NCBI RefSeq assembly: GCF_025210595.1 | Contig: NZ_JAOARH010000003.1 | Coordinates: 1-32,239 of the forward strand | Length of the DNA stretch: 32,239 bases | Direction of reading: 5' to 3' | From: Winogradskyella sp. | Lineage (GTDB): Bacteria; Bacteroidota; Bacteroidia; Flavobacteriales; Flavobacteriaceae | Part shown: positions 9,217-18,275 of the stretch, piece by piece | How the letters are laid out: every line of letters begins with the position of its first letter | Position numbering within the stretch: the first letter of the stretch is position 1 | Program-made: the position numbers and the translations under genes | Notes under the pieces: model-generated | The model's database searches: none | What the model saw: the letters and a program-made list of their open reading frames with translations, nothing else | What the model was told of the DNA's origin: nothing

Positions 9217-10700
9217 TGGATATAGATTTTAATAATATATCACAAGAAGAAACACCACCTGAAGCAAGTGCGATGATTAATACTTTTCGCGCCTTTGGCT
9301 ATAATTTAAGAACTGCTATTGCTGATATAATTGATAATAGTATTTCAGCAAAGGCTGAAAATATTTGGATAGAATACAAATGGGATGGAGCGGATTCATG
9401 GGTAACAATTACCGATGATGGATTAGGAATGAAACTTGACGAATTAAAATTAGCGATGACACCTGGAAGCCGTGATCCAAAAGACGATCGTGAAGAACAT
9501 GATCTAGGTAGATTTGGACTTGGTTTAAAAACGTCATCCTTCTCTCAGTGCAAGAGATTGACAGTTGCCACTAAAAGTGAAGGTTTTAAGGTTATTAATC
9601 GTTGTTGGGATCTAGATTATGTAAACAAAACAAAGAAATGGTCCCTATTAGACTATCTGTCGGACAAATCACTTGCAAATAAGTTAGAGGAATTAAACTC
9701 TGGCACAACTGTGATATGGGAAAAGATGGATCGACTTGTTGGGAATACCAACAAGAACAACGAAGCCGCTATGAATGTTTTTCTTGATGAATTCGCTTCA
9801 GTCGAAGATCATTTAAGCCTTGTTTTCCATAGATATATGGAACAAAAAAGGGTTACACTTTATTTAAATGGCAATAAGTTAGAACCATGGGACCCTTTTA
9901 TGAAGCAATCTGATGGAGGTCAATTTGTAGCACATGAATCCTTAGACAAAGGTCAAGTGAGTGTTAAATGTTACGTTTTACCTCATATTTCTAAATTAAC
10001 AATTGAAGAAAGGAAAAAGGCAAAGACTGAAGAATGGTATAAACTTCAAGGATTTTATATATATCGTCAAAACCGATTACTCTTACATGGCGATTGGCTT
10101 GGTTTGTTCTCAAAAAATGAACATTTTAAAAACGCAAGAATATTAATTGATATTCCAAATAAATTAGACCACGATTGGAAAATAGATATAAAAAAAGCGA
10201 CTGCCACACCTTCCTTTAATGTTAGAAAAGATCTCATAAGATTAGGTAAGCTAACTCGATCTAAGGCAGGTTCAATTCATAAGTTTAGAGGCAACCAGAT
10301 TATGTTAGATGACACTATCACTTCATTTGATTTTCAACCTATTTGGAAAGCAAGAAAGACAAGAGATGAATCGAGACATTATTATATAAATCAGGACCAT
10401 CCTATTATTAAGAATTTACTAGAAAAGGAAACTATTTCTAAGAAAGAAATGAAGTCTGTTTTAAGACTTATTGGAGAAACAACACCTGTTGAGTCAATTA
10501 TTCAGTTTCACAGTGAAGAACCCGAAAGTCATGAATTAAGAGATTCAGCCAAGGAATTGGACCAAGGAACAATCGAAGTTGCAACATTAATGTATAAATC
10601 TCTTAAGTCTCAAGGATTAAATAATCAAATTGCAATTAAACAAATTTTTAACATAGAACCCTTTAATCAATTCCCAGAATTGGAACAATACTTTAATTAA
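9216..10700 (+). CDS. mzaB: MORC/MutL-type GHKL ATPase, Mza system
   Basis: A 494-residue ATPase of the GHKL fold (HATPase_c_3 type), the prokaryotic relatives of eukaryotic MORC proteins. Seen: N-box AIADIIDNSI with Asn41, G1 box DDGLGM (67-72), G2 box GRFGLGLKTSS (98-108), then an S5-like domain with the lysine-containing segment around residues 300-345. The position of the general base, usually Glu four residues before the Asn, is Asp37, which I believe is common in this prokaryotic group. Known MORC/MutL proteins clamp on DNA upon ATP binding; here it is inferred to be a DNA-bound switch for the nuclease components. It overlaps the upstream and downstream genes by one base each (TAATG both times), so translation is coupled. 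Confidence 0.92.
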   Translation: MDIDFNNISQEETPPEASAMINTFRAFGYNLRTAIADIIDNSISAKAENIWIEYKWDGADSWVTITDDGLGMKLDELKLAMTPGSRDPKDDREEHDLGRFGLGLKTSSFSQCKRLTVATKSEGFKVINRCWDLDYVNKTKKWSLLDYLSDKSLANKLEELNSGTTVIWEKMDRLVGNTNKNNEAAMNVFLDEFASVEDHLSLVFHRYMEQKRVTLYLNGNKLEPWDPFMKQSDGGQFVAHESLDKGQVSVKCYVLPHISKLTIEERKKAKTEEWYKLQGFYIYRQNRLLLHGDWLGLFSKNEHFKNARILIDIPNKLDHDWKIDIKKATATPSFNVRKDLIRLGKLTRSKAGSIHKFRGNQIMLDDTITSFDFQPIWKARKTRDESRHYYINQDHPIIKNLLEKETISKKEMKSVLRLIGETTPVESIIQFHSEEPESHELRDSAKELDQGTIEVATLMYKSLKSQGLNNQIAIKQIFNIEPFNQFPELEQYFN

Positions 10701-13450
10701 TGAATCAATTTGAAAGTGCAAGAAATATTGCTCATGTTCTTCTTGCAAAATACGATAAGGAACAATTAAATACAGATATTCTTCAAAAGGAGATTAACAA
10801 TGTGTTTAAGATGAATGGATTTGATAAGGTTGATAGAGATGATTTAATCATCCAGTTGGAAGCTGATTTAAATATATATTCAGGTAAAGCTACAGAATTA
10901 GTAGAAAAGGACGTAAAACCCTGGTTAAGTGATATCAAAGCATCTGTTAAGTGGCAATTATGGGATCGTTATAAATTATATCTAAGAGCTAAAGATGGAT
11001 CTTTCCCAGTAGATAGTGTTGATGATTTAACTGACAAAATCTTAGATAAGTGTGTAAATCCTAAAATAAAAGGAAGTTGGGATAGAAGAGGAATGGTTGT
11101 TGGTAATGTGCAATCAGGTAAAACGGCTAACTATACTGGATTAATCAATAAAGCAACAGACGCTGGTTATAAGCTTATAATAGTTATCGCAGGTATTCAT
11201 AACTCTCTAAGATCTCAAACTCAATTAAGAGTTGATGAAGGATATATTGGTAGAAAGAGTTCAGACTTTATAATGCGCCAGAGAAATGTAAAAGTAGGTG
11301 TTGGAAAATATGCATGTGATACGGAAATATATTCTTATACTTCGTCTGATAACAAAGGTGATTTTAATCGATCAATTGCTAGTAGAATAAATGTTCCTAT
11401 TGGAGGTAAAAGCCCTACTGTTCTGGTTATCAAAAAGAATAAAAGTATTTTAGAAAACTTAATCCTTTGGCTTAATCAATTTGCTTCTGACGTTAATGGT
11501 GAGCGAAAATTAATGGATGTTCCAATGTTAGTGATTGATGATGAAGCAGATAATGCATCTGTAAATTCTGGAACCCAATACGATGTAAGAACAATTAACC
11601 GCTTAATTAGAACCTTATTGAATCTATTCAATCAAAACACTTTTATAGGATATACTGCCACACCTTATGCTAATTTATATATTCCATCTTCTTGGAGTGA
11701 GGACCTTGAAACGTATGTTAAAGATGTTAAGTTAAAAGTGGGAGAAGATTTGTTCCCAAGAGATTTCATTGTAAATATTCCACCACCTTCAAACTATTTA
11801 GGAGCAGCTCAAGTTTTTGGATTTGAGAATGAAAATACAGGAGAAGCAGCTGAAGGTTTGAATATAATTAGGTTTGCTGAAGATCAGGAACCGTGGATTC
11901 CAAAAAAAATCAATAAACATAATGCAGAAGATTTACCAGATGATGTTCCTGTAACTTTAAAAAAGGCAATCAAAGCATTTATTTTAACGAACGCTATTCG
12001 AAGGTTGAGAGGACATGGAAATAAACATTCCTCTATGTTGGTCCATGTTGCGTTGAGAGTTTTATGGATTGATAGAATTGCTTGGATAGTAAATGAAATA
12101 TTAAGAGGATATAAAAATCAAATTAAATCAGGTCAAGGAAACATCTTATATGACCTTGAAGAGATGTTCTATAATGACTATATGCCTACAACTAAAGATG
12201 TTAAGGACAATATCGCTTATAACGATCCAAAAATAAAGACGCATACTTGGGAAGAAGTAAAGTCGGAATTAATTGCTGCCGTAACTAAAATCGAAGTACG
12301 TTCAGTACATGGTTTGAAGAAAACAAGCGCACTCGAATATCATAGAATTGAAGAGATTGATTATGAGGCTCACAAAAAAGTAGGGCTTTCAGTAATTGCA
12401 GTAGGTGGTAACAAGTTAGCTCGAGGAATTACACTTGAGGGGCTATCCGTCAGTTATTATTTAAGAACAACTAGAATGTATGATTCACTTATGCAAATGG
12501 GTAGATGGTTTGGGTATAGACCTGGTTATGCGGACTTGTGCAGATTATACACTACATCTCAATTGATTAATTGGTATAGGCATGTAACAATGGCGACAGA
12601 GGAGATGCGTAACGATTTTGATGAAATGGCAGCAAATAATATGGTGCCTAAAGATTATCAATTGAAGGTCCGTACACACCCAGGTATGTTAATGGTGACA
12701 TCGTTAACAAAAATGAGGGAACATGAGAAGATTCAGGTTGGCTTTTCTGGTAAGCTAATTCAAACATATACTTTTAATAAGGCTGATGTAAATTCTAATT
12801 ATAAAGTTTTTAAGTATTTGCTTTCACGTCTTAATACAACACCTCAAAAAATTAAAACTGGACAGAATAAGGTCAATGCATTACTTTGGAATAAGGTTGA
12901 CTCTGTTAAGATTTTAGATTTCATTTCAAGTTTCAAAACACCAATACATCGCTTGGATATTATGAAATCTTACATTGATAAACAAAATAATGAAGGGCTT
13001 CTTCAAAAATGGTCATTAGCAGTTTGGGTAAATTCTAGAAATGATAGTAAAAAAGAAAAATGGAAATGGTCTGGAGGAGAATTTAATGCTGGATTACCTA
13101 CTCGATCTTTCGTAGGCAATGAAACTAAACAATTATCTGTGAAAGGAAGCAAAAATGCAATATTAGGTAAGGAACATAGGATGGTTGATTTGGGACTAAA
13201 GATCGGAGAGAAACCAAGTGAAGATGATTTAAAAGAAATTAGGAAAAAGTTGCAACAACCTTTGATAGTGATTTTGCCAATTGATTCTTCTGATTATAGT
13301 GGGATAGAAAATAATTTACCAATTATCGGTCTAGGTATAATTTTTCCAATAATTGAATCAGAGAAGAAATTTGAATATGCGGCTAGACCGTTAAATCCTG
13401 ATTTTGAAGAAGAACCTCAAGAAAGTGATGATAAATCAGACGATGAATAA
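10700..13450 (+). CDS. mzaC: Z1-domain helicase-like ATPase, Mza system
   Basis: A 916-residue protein with a superfamily-2-like P-loop core around the Z1 domain. Walker A is GNVQSGKT (135-142), Walker B is VIDDEAD (278-284), motif III is GYTATPYA (318-324), and a motif V/VI-like segment reads GGNKLARGITLEG followed by LMQMGRWFGYRPGY (about 575-610). Residues 1-125 are helical and could contact partners; the last 20 residues are very acidic. Families of this kind occur almost only in restriction or defence operons beside MORC ATPases. Expected role: nucleic-acid-dependent ATPase or translocase connecting recognition to cleavage (inference). The stop overlaps the next start in ATGAATAA. Confidence 0.93.
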   Translation: MNQFESARNIAHVLLAKYDKEQLNTDILQKEINNVFKMNGFDKVDRDDLIIQLEADLNIYSGKATELVEKDVKPWLSDIKASVKWQLWDRYKLYLRAKDGSFPVDSVDDLTDKILDKCVNPKIKGSWDRRGMVVGNVQSGKTANYTGLINKATDAGYKLIIVIAGIHNSLRSQTQLRVDEGYIGRKSSDFIMRQRNVKVGVGKYACDTEIYSYTSSDNKGDFNRSIASRINVPIGGKSPTVLVIKKNKSILENLILWLNQFASDVNGERKLMDVPMLVIDDEADNASVNSGTQYDVRTINRLIRTLLNLFNQNTFIGYTATPYANLYIPSSWSEDLETYVKDVKLKVGEDLFPRDFIVNIPPPSNYLGAAQVFGFENENTGEAAEGLNIIRFAEDQEPWIPKKINKHNAEDLPDDVPVTLKKAIKAFILTNAIRRLRGHGNKHSSMLVHVALRVLWIDRIAWIVNEILRGYKNQIKSGQGNILYDLEEMFYNDYMPTTKDVKDNIAYNDPKIKTHTWEEVKSELIAAVTKIEVRSVHGLKKTSALEYHRIEEIDYEAHKKVGLSVIAVGGNKLARGITLEGLSVSYYLRTTRMYDSLMQMGRWFGYRPGYADLCRLYTTSQLINWYRHVTMATEEMRNDFDEMAANNMVPKDYQLKVRTHPGMLMVTSLTKMREHEKIQVGFSGKLIQTYTFNKADVNSNYKVFKYLLSRLNTTPQKIKTGQNKVNALLWNKVDSVKILDFISSFKTPIHRLDIMKSYIDKQNNEGLLQKWSLAVWVNSRNDSKKEKWKWSGGEFNAGLPTRSFVGNETKQLSVKGSKNAILGKEHRMVDLGLKIGEKPSEDDLKEIRKKLQQPLIVILPIDSSDYSGIENNLPIIGLGIIFPIIESEKKFEYAARPLNPDFEEEPQESDDKSDDE

Positions 13451-14426
13451 TATTAAAAACATCTGGATTAATCAAGAATTGAATTCGGGTTCATTCACAA
13501 TACGTGAGCATTTTTTTGTTAATGAAAGTCTTAATTGTTTTGTAGGTCGAATTGGTGCGTCAAATGCAAAAATGTTTCAAATTGAATTAGATAAAGGAAC
13601 GCAAATTCATAAGAACTATTTGAAGCGTTTTCATGGAGTTGAGATTAGAGTTTTAGATTCTAAAAAAGATAGGAAAGACATTACCATTATACTTTCAGAC
13701 AATGATTTATTGGATGTATTTATACTTTTTCTTGAAGATTTGATTAGAAGCCTTAAAACTACAAATGATGAAAATGATATTCCATTAGTCCTAAATGAAA
13801 AAGTTGAATATTGGAGAAAACTATTTGCAAAGATAAAAGGTGAATTGCTTTCCAAAGAGAGACAAAGAGGTCTTTATGGAGAGTTAACATTTTTAAACTC
13901 TCTATTGAACCAATCTAACGATTTTGTTCAGACAATTTCAACTTGGACGGGACCTGACGGTTCAAATCAAGATTTTAGTAATGGACTATCAGCAGTTGAA
14001 GTTAAAAGTTCTAAGGCAACCAAACCAACAGTTAATATTGCTAGCGAGTTACAATTAGATTGGACAATCTTAGATAACCTTTATTTACATGTTATTCACA
14101 TAGATGAGTTAAATAATGATTCAAATACTTTAGAAAAATTAATTGAAGATATCAAATTAAAAATAGTAAAGCATCCTAATTTACTACGTTTATTTGAAGA
14201 AAAACTAAATCTAGTAGGAATTCCTTTTGGAGAAGAGAAGCATTATAATGAAATAGGATTTGTTATTCGTTCTCAAAGAGCATATAGAGTCCAAAATGGT
14301 TTTCCTGTGTTGATTAATGATACGATTAGCAATGACGCTATTCATAATGTAAAGTATCAAATAGATCTCACGGCTCTAGAGCCTTTTGAAGCTAAGCTCG
14401 AAACTGTTATAAGTAAAATGATATGA
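13443..14426 (+). CDS. mzaD: DUF4420 PD-(D/E)XK nuclease, Mza system
   Basis: A 327-residue protein of the DUF4420 / PD-(D/E)XK motif family. The nuclease core is visible: Glu147 in RGLYGELTFL, Asp177 in GSNQDFS, and Glu186-Val-Lys188 in AVEVKSS, all placed as in an active PD-(D/E)XK site. The N-terminal 120 residues are beta-rich and may bind DNA or partners. I chose ATG 13443, which overlaps the preceding stop by 8 bases, over ATG 13428 and a TTG at 13404, because it gives the compact overlap seen at every other junction; 13428 remains possible. Its stop overlaps the next start as ATGA. Likely one of the cutting components. Confidence 0.88.
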   Translation: MNNIKNIWINQELNSGSFTIREHFFVNESLNCFVGRIGASNAKMFQIELDKGTQIHKNYLKRFHGVEIRVLDSKKDRKDITIILSDNDLLDVFILFLEDLIRSLKTTNDENDIPLVLNEKVEYWRKLFAKIKGELLSKERQRGLYGELTFLNSLLNQSNDFVQTISTWTGPDGSNQDFSNGLSAVEVKSSKATKPTVNIASELQLDWTILDNLYLHVIHIDELNNDSNTLEKLIEDIKLKIVKHPNLLRLFEEKLNLVGIPFGEEKHYNEIGFVIRSQRAYRVQNGFPVLINDTISNDAIHNVKYQIDLTALEPFEAKLETVISKMI

Positions 14427-16789
14427 GTAATACAAAAACTCAACATTCTGATTTCGAATTAGAACAATACACACAAGAAGTTTTTCATGAAGTAAATTCA
14501 TTAGCCTATTCCGATGAAAATGGCGCTTCTAAAGAGGACAAGTTCACTGAATATATAATGGAGATTTTGGCGGAAGCTGGAGAAACAGAAGGCATAAGAT
14601 TATGTCCATATGTTAAAGAGAACCGTTTCGAAAATATTGATCTTAAAATTAATGGTTATTCCATTGAAGATGGGTTTGAAAGTGTAGACCTTTTTATTAC
14701 TCATTATTCAGACACAAATGAAATTTACTTTTTAAGAAAGCCTGAGTTTGACGGATTATTAAAATGGTCAACTAAATTTTTAAATGCAGCATTAAAAGGG
14801 CATTTAAATGAAATTGAGCCTTCGACTGAAGCACATGGTTTAGCTAGTCTTATGAAAAAGCACAATAAGGATTTTATTAGAATAAATATCTTTGTAGTAT
14901 CTAATGGCAATATTCCTTTTGACGCACCTAAAACTAAAATTAAAGGATTCGATGATCTTTTAGTGAATGTTCATATATGGGACTTAGAGAGATTACATCG
15001 TTTATCTCAATCAAAATATAATAGAGAGCCCATTGAAATTGATTTTAAAGAAACTTTAGGTGTTACTATTCCTTGTTTAGAAATGCCATCAAAGAATGAT
15101 CTTTACGAATGTTATTTAGCAATTGTTTCAGGAGATACCCTTGCTGCTTTATACAAGAATTATGGTACAAGATTATTAGAAAGTAATGTGAGAGCATTTT
15201 TGCAACAAACCGGAAAAGTTAATCGTGGTATTAGAGATACGATTCGCTATAATCCAGAAATGTTTTTACCTTATAATAATGGTTTAGCTACTACAGCAAT
15301 AGATGTGAAAACTGAACAAATTCAAGGTCAAAATTTTATTACAAGTGTTAAAGATTTTCAGATCGTAAACGGTGGGCAAACAACGGCCTCTCTTTTTCAT
15401 ACATTCAAAAAATTCAAATCAGACCTTTCCGAAGTCTTCGTTCAAATGAAATTGACAGTTATCAAAGATGAAGAAAAAAAGAACGAAATGGTACCGAATA
15501 TTTCTCGCTATGCTAATAGTCAAAATAAGGTTTCAGAGCTTGATTTAAGTTCTAATAATGCTTTCTTAATAAAACTTGAAGAATTATCAAGAACAACTTA
15601 TGCCATTAATCCAGATGATAGAAACAAACAATCTATTTGGTTTTTTGAAAGAGTTAAAGGGCAATATAAAGAGTCATTAAATAAAGAACCTACTGCTGGC
15701 AAACAAAGAGCATTTAAATTGAAATATCCAACCTCTCAGAAGATATTAAAATCTGAAGTAGCTAAGTACATGAATATTTATAATAGAATACCATATCATG
15801 TTTCTAAGGGAGCACAGAAGAATTACAATATTTACCTTAGAGAAGCTGAAAAAGAATATAAAAAAAAGAAACCTACTCGTATAATGTGGGAAGACATAGT
15901 TGCTAATGCAATACTGTTTAAGGCAACTGATAAACTTTTTGGAAGAAAGAATCAAGATCCGATAGGTGATACAAATATTAAATCCCACACAGTTGCTTAC
16001 ACTTTATCTCTTTTGCATGAATTAACCGATGGAAAAATTAATTTAGGAAAAATATGGAATAAGCAAGTTATAGATGAATCATTCCAAATAGAATTAAAAA
16101 AGGGCTTAATCTATGTATATAGGTTTTTTACATCATTAAATGTTTTACTGATTAGTGAAGCAGCAAAATCGGAAAAGACTTGGATCAAGTTATTAGAACA
16201 AAAAAAATGCCCTTTTAATCTTGAGATATTAAAACCATATATCGTAGATGAAAAGGAATACAAACAAAGATATGAGGAGAATGAAGACGATAGTGCAGAA
16301 ATACGTAAATATGATAATTTAAAGCGTATTTCAGATTTAGGCCTTAGATTCTGGGATGGCCTATTCAAGTATAATATTAGAACTAATATATTATCAAAGT
16401 ATGAAGATAATATGTTGTCAAGCATTCGGAGAAAAATGAAGTTTTCTGGAAATTTTACAGAAAATGAAATTTCAGTTGGAGTTAGAATTATTAAGAAGTT
16501 AGAACAATTAAAAGTCAATTTTAAAGATATTACAATTTTAAGTCAACTTGATGAAGGTGAAAGAATTGATCCATCCGCATTGTACAATAGACTTCTTTTA
16601 ATTGATAGTTCTATGTGGAGTCAGATAATTGATTTAGGAGAGCAAACGGGTTCACTTACTTTTAAAGAATTAAGTGTAATTAAAACCGTTAGACAAAAGC
16701 TTAAAAGAAAAGAAAACATTGACCTGAAAAGAATGAAAATAGTTGATGAGTCTTTAAAAAAGTTGAAGAAGTTTGGAATTAAAGTATAA
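14423..16789 (+). CDS. mzaE: AIPR-family protein, Mza system
   Basis: A 788-residue protein of the AIPR (abortive infection phage resistance) family. The family signature is clear: FLPYNNGLATTA (about 281-292) and QIVNGGQTTASLF (about 312-324). The N-terminal 200 residues look like a degenerate nuclease fold: an acidic strand VDLFITHY (about 88-95) is followed by a strand (YFLRK) with no ExK, so this domain is probably not catalytic as I read it. The C-terminal half is helical and Lys-rich (about 480-788). AIPR proteins are linked to phage resistance but their biochemistry is poorly known. It is coupled to the nuclease gene by ATGA and followed 26 bases later by the HNH gene. Confidence 0.9.
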   Translation: MSNTKTQHSDFELEQYTQEVFHEVNSLAYSDENGASKEDKFTEYIMEILAEAGETEGIRLCPYVKENRFENIDLKINGYSIEDGFESVDLFITHYSDTNEIYFLRKPEFDGLLKWSTKFLNAALKGHLNEIEPSTEAHGLASLMKKHNKDFIRINIFVVSNGNIPFDAPKTKIKGFDDLLVNVHIWDLERLHRLSQSKYNREPIEIDFKETLGVTIPCLEMPSKNDLYECYLAIVSGDTLAALYKNYGTRLLESNVRAFLQQTGKVNRGIRDTIRYNPEMFLPYNNGLATTAIDVKTEQIQGQNFITSVKDFQIVNGGQTTASLFHTFKKFKSDLSEVFVQMKLTVIKDEEKKNEMVPNISRYANSQNKVSELDLSSNNAFLIKLEELSRTTYAINPDDRNKQSIWFFERVKGQYKESLNKEPTAGKQRAFKLKYPTSQKILKSEVAKYMNIYNRIPYHVSKGAQKNYNIYLREAEKEYKKKKPTRIMWEDIVANAILFKATDKLFGRKNQDPIGDTNIKSHTVAYTLSLLHELTDGKINLGKIWNKQVIDESFQIELKKGLIYVYRFFTSLNVLLISEAAKSEKTWIKLLEQKKCPFNLEILKPYIVDEKEYKQRYEENEDDSAEIRKYDNLKRISDLGLRFWDGLFKYNIRTNILSKYEDNMLSSIRRKMKFSGNFTENEISVGVRIIKKLEQLKVNFKDITILSQLDEGERIDPSALYNRLLLIDSSMWSQIIDLGEQTGSLTFKELSVIKTVRQKLKRKENIDLKRMKIVDESLKKLKKFGIKV

Positions 16790-16814
16790 TCCAATGTCTA
16801 AAAATTAAATTATT

Positions 16815-17558
16815 ATGGCAGAACGTTCAAAAGAATTAATTCAAGTTGGTTATTATTTATCTAAATATGGGAAACAATATCCACCAAAAAGATTAGGCAC
16901 GGATAAATGGAATGAAGCTTATAGAATGTTTTATGACACCTTAAATGGAGATAGAGCTGTATTAGAATTTGAGCACAGCTTAAAAAATTCAAGAGATGGT
17001 TTCGATAGTTATTTTCCTGAAACCAACAGAGAGGGTTGGAAAGATGAAGACGGTAATCCAGCTAACTTAACTGGCTTTTCTGCTGATGTTTACAGTGAAT
17101 TTATCAATAAAGATGAAATTCAAATTTGGTCTATAATTAAGTCTTATTTAGATATTGATTATAAAATAAAGCCTGTTATATTTAATGATTTAATTGCTGA
17201 AGATAATGCTGGGAGTGATTCGAATAAAACCAGAACTGAGGGAGGAATAAAAGTTAGAATATCCAAAACTATAGAGAGAAGTCCAAAATTAAGACAAGAG
17301 GCGTTGAATATACATGGATATAAATGTCAAGTTTGTAATTTTGATTTTGAATTAACTTATGGTGATTGGGGAAAGGAATTTGCAGAAGTACATCATGTAA
17401 AACCATTATCAGAATTAAAAGGCGAGAAATATGAAACTGATCCTTATAAAGATTTAGCCGTTTTATGTGCAAACTGTCACAGAATGCTGCATAGAAAGAA
17501 AGGTATAACTCTTACTCTAGAAGAATTAAGAAAAAAATTATATAAAATCACTTCGTAA
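16815..17558 (+). CDS. HNH endonuclease with unrecognised N-terminal half
   Basis: A 247-residue protein. The C-terminal third is a standard zinc-bound HNH nuclease: Cys171-x2-Cys174, catalytic EVHHVKPLS (His193/His194), LCANCHRMLH (Cys218, Asn220, Cys221, His226). Residues 1-140 contain aromatic and charged stretches (ELIQVGYYLSKYG, KWNEAYRMFYDTLNG, SYFPETNREGW) that I cannot assign; by analogy with other restriction HNH enzymes it may recognise a sequence or modified base. It is 25 bases behind the AIPR gene on the same strand, so it is the sixth gene of the operon and the natural candidate for a restriction partner of the cytosine methyltransferase (inference). Its 3' end overlaps the convergent adenine methylase by 11 bases. 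Confidence 0.88.
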   Translation: MAERSKELIQVGYYLSKYGKQYPPKRLGTDKWNEAYRMFYDTLNGDRAVLEFEHSLKNSRDGFDSYFPETNREGWKDEDGNPANLTGFSADVYSEFINKDEIQIWSIIKSYLDIDYKIKPVIFNDLIAEDNAGSDSNKTRTEGGIKVRISKTIERSPKLRQEALNIHGYKCQVCNFDFELTYGDWGKEFAEVHHVKPLSELKGEKYETDPYKDLAVLCANCHRMLHRKKGITLTLEELRKKLYKITS

Positions 17559-18252
17559 ACACAAACAACCGCTCCACACTTTCTTTAGTGGATAGGTTTT
17601 TAGCATGCCAGGAAAAGGTAGTTTTAGCCCCTTTTTCCCAAATGCATTTAAAGTCCTCAGGTGCATTGTATTCGCTTATAAAGACTTGGTGACCCGCTTT
17701 ACTTTGTTGTCTGCACCATTCCCAAAAGACATCATGGTTAAACTTATCTCTGTATTTAGTCGTAGATGCATAAGGAGGATCGCAGTAGATGATACTGTTT
17801 TCTGGAATCTCTAAATCGAGATAGGATTTGCAAGACAATTGCACTCCTTCTAAATTGGGCACTTGTTTGGTAATGTTTCGGTAATGCTCAGACCAATAAT
17901 CACGTTTCCCTTGTTTATCGCGTCGGTAACCTGCAAACCATTTGCCGCCAAACGAGTTAAACCCAACATAAGCAACCAAATGCTTTGGATACTCGCTTTG
18001 GTTATATTTTATGTGTCGGTATTCTTCTTCACTTACGGATTTTGGCGGATCCCAATTCTCGTAAATCAAGGCTTGCCACATTGCCATTAACTCTTGGTGC
18101 TGATCGTTAGCAATACGAATACCGTCAACCTTATCTATCATATTCATACCACCAGCAAATGGTTCTAAATAAACTTGATCGACTTGTCTATCCTTTAAAA
18201 TTATTGGTAAAAGATCTTTAGCAAAGCGTGCTTTGCTTCCCATATACTTCAT
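17548..18252 (-). CDS. D12-class N6-adenine DNA methyltransferase (Dam-like)
   Basis: Methylates adenine N6 in DNA. The 234-residue protein begins with the family hallmark MKYMGSKARFAKDLLP, then the SAM-binding YLEPFAGGMN (28-37), IANDQHQELM (47-56), the GFNSFGGKWFAGYRRD segment (97-112) and the catalytic DPPY (158-161). It is compact, as in phage or mobile-element versions. Base composition looks different from the defence operon: three 60-base stretches counted by hand are 42-45% G+C, versus 27%, 32% and 42% for three in the Z1 gene. It starts 23 bases after the stop of the serine hydrolase on the same strand and could be co-transcribed with it. No matching adenine-specific nuclease is visible, so it may be an orphan, a second modification arm of the island, or a relic of another element. 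Confidence 0.9.
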   Translation of the reverse strand: MKYMGSKARFAKDLLPIILKDRQVDQVYLEPFAGGMNMIDKVDGIRIANDQHQELMAMWQALIYENWDPPKSVSEEEYRHIKYNQSEYPKHLVAYVGFNSFGGKWFAGYRRDKQGKRDYWSEHYRNITKQVPNLEGVQLSCKSYLDLEIPENSIIYCDPPYASTTKYRDKFNHDVFWEWCRQQSKAGHQVFISEYNAPEDFKCIWEKGAKTTFSWHAKNLSTKESVERLFVFTK

Positions 18253-18275
18253 TGAATTCTCTGTTTATTCTTTGA

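Noticed and set aside
13404-13442. Longer start (TTG 13404 or ATG 13428) for the DUF4420 gene
   Set aside because: A TTG start inside the Z1 gene is unlikely, and ATG 13443 gives the compact overlap seen at the other junctions. ATG 13428 cannot be fully excluded.
16111-16518. 135-residue minus-strand open frame inside the AIPR gene
   Set aside because: Antisense shadow of a coding region with a clear family signature; no motif in the product.
7660-17558. BREX, DISARM or classical type I/III restriction system
   Set aside because: There is no PglZ, BrxC, DUF1998 protein, HsdS or Mod/Res; the MORC-Z1-DUF4420-AIPR set fits Mza instead.
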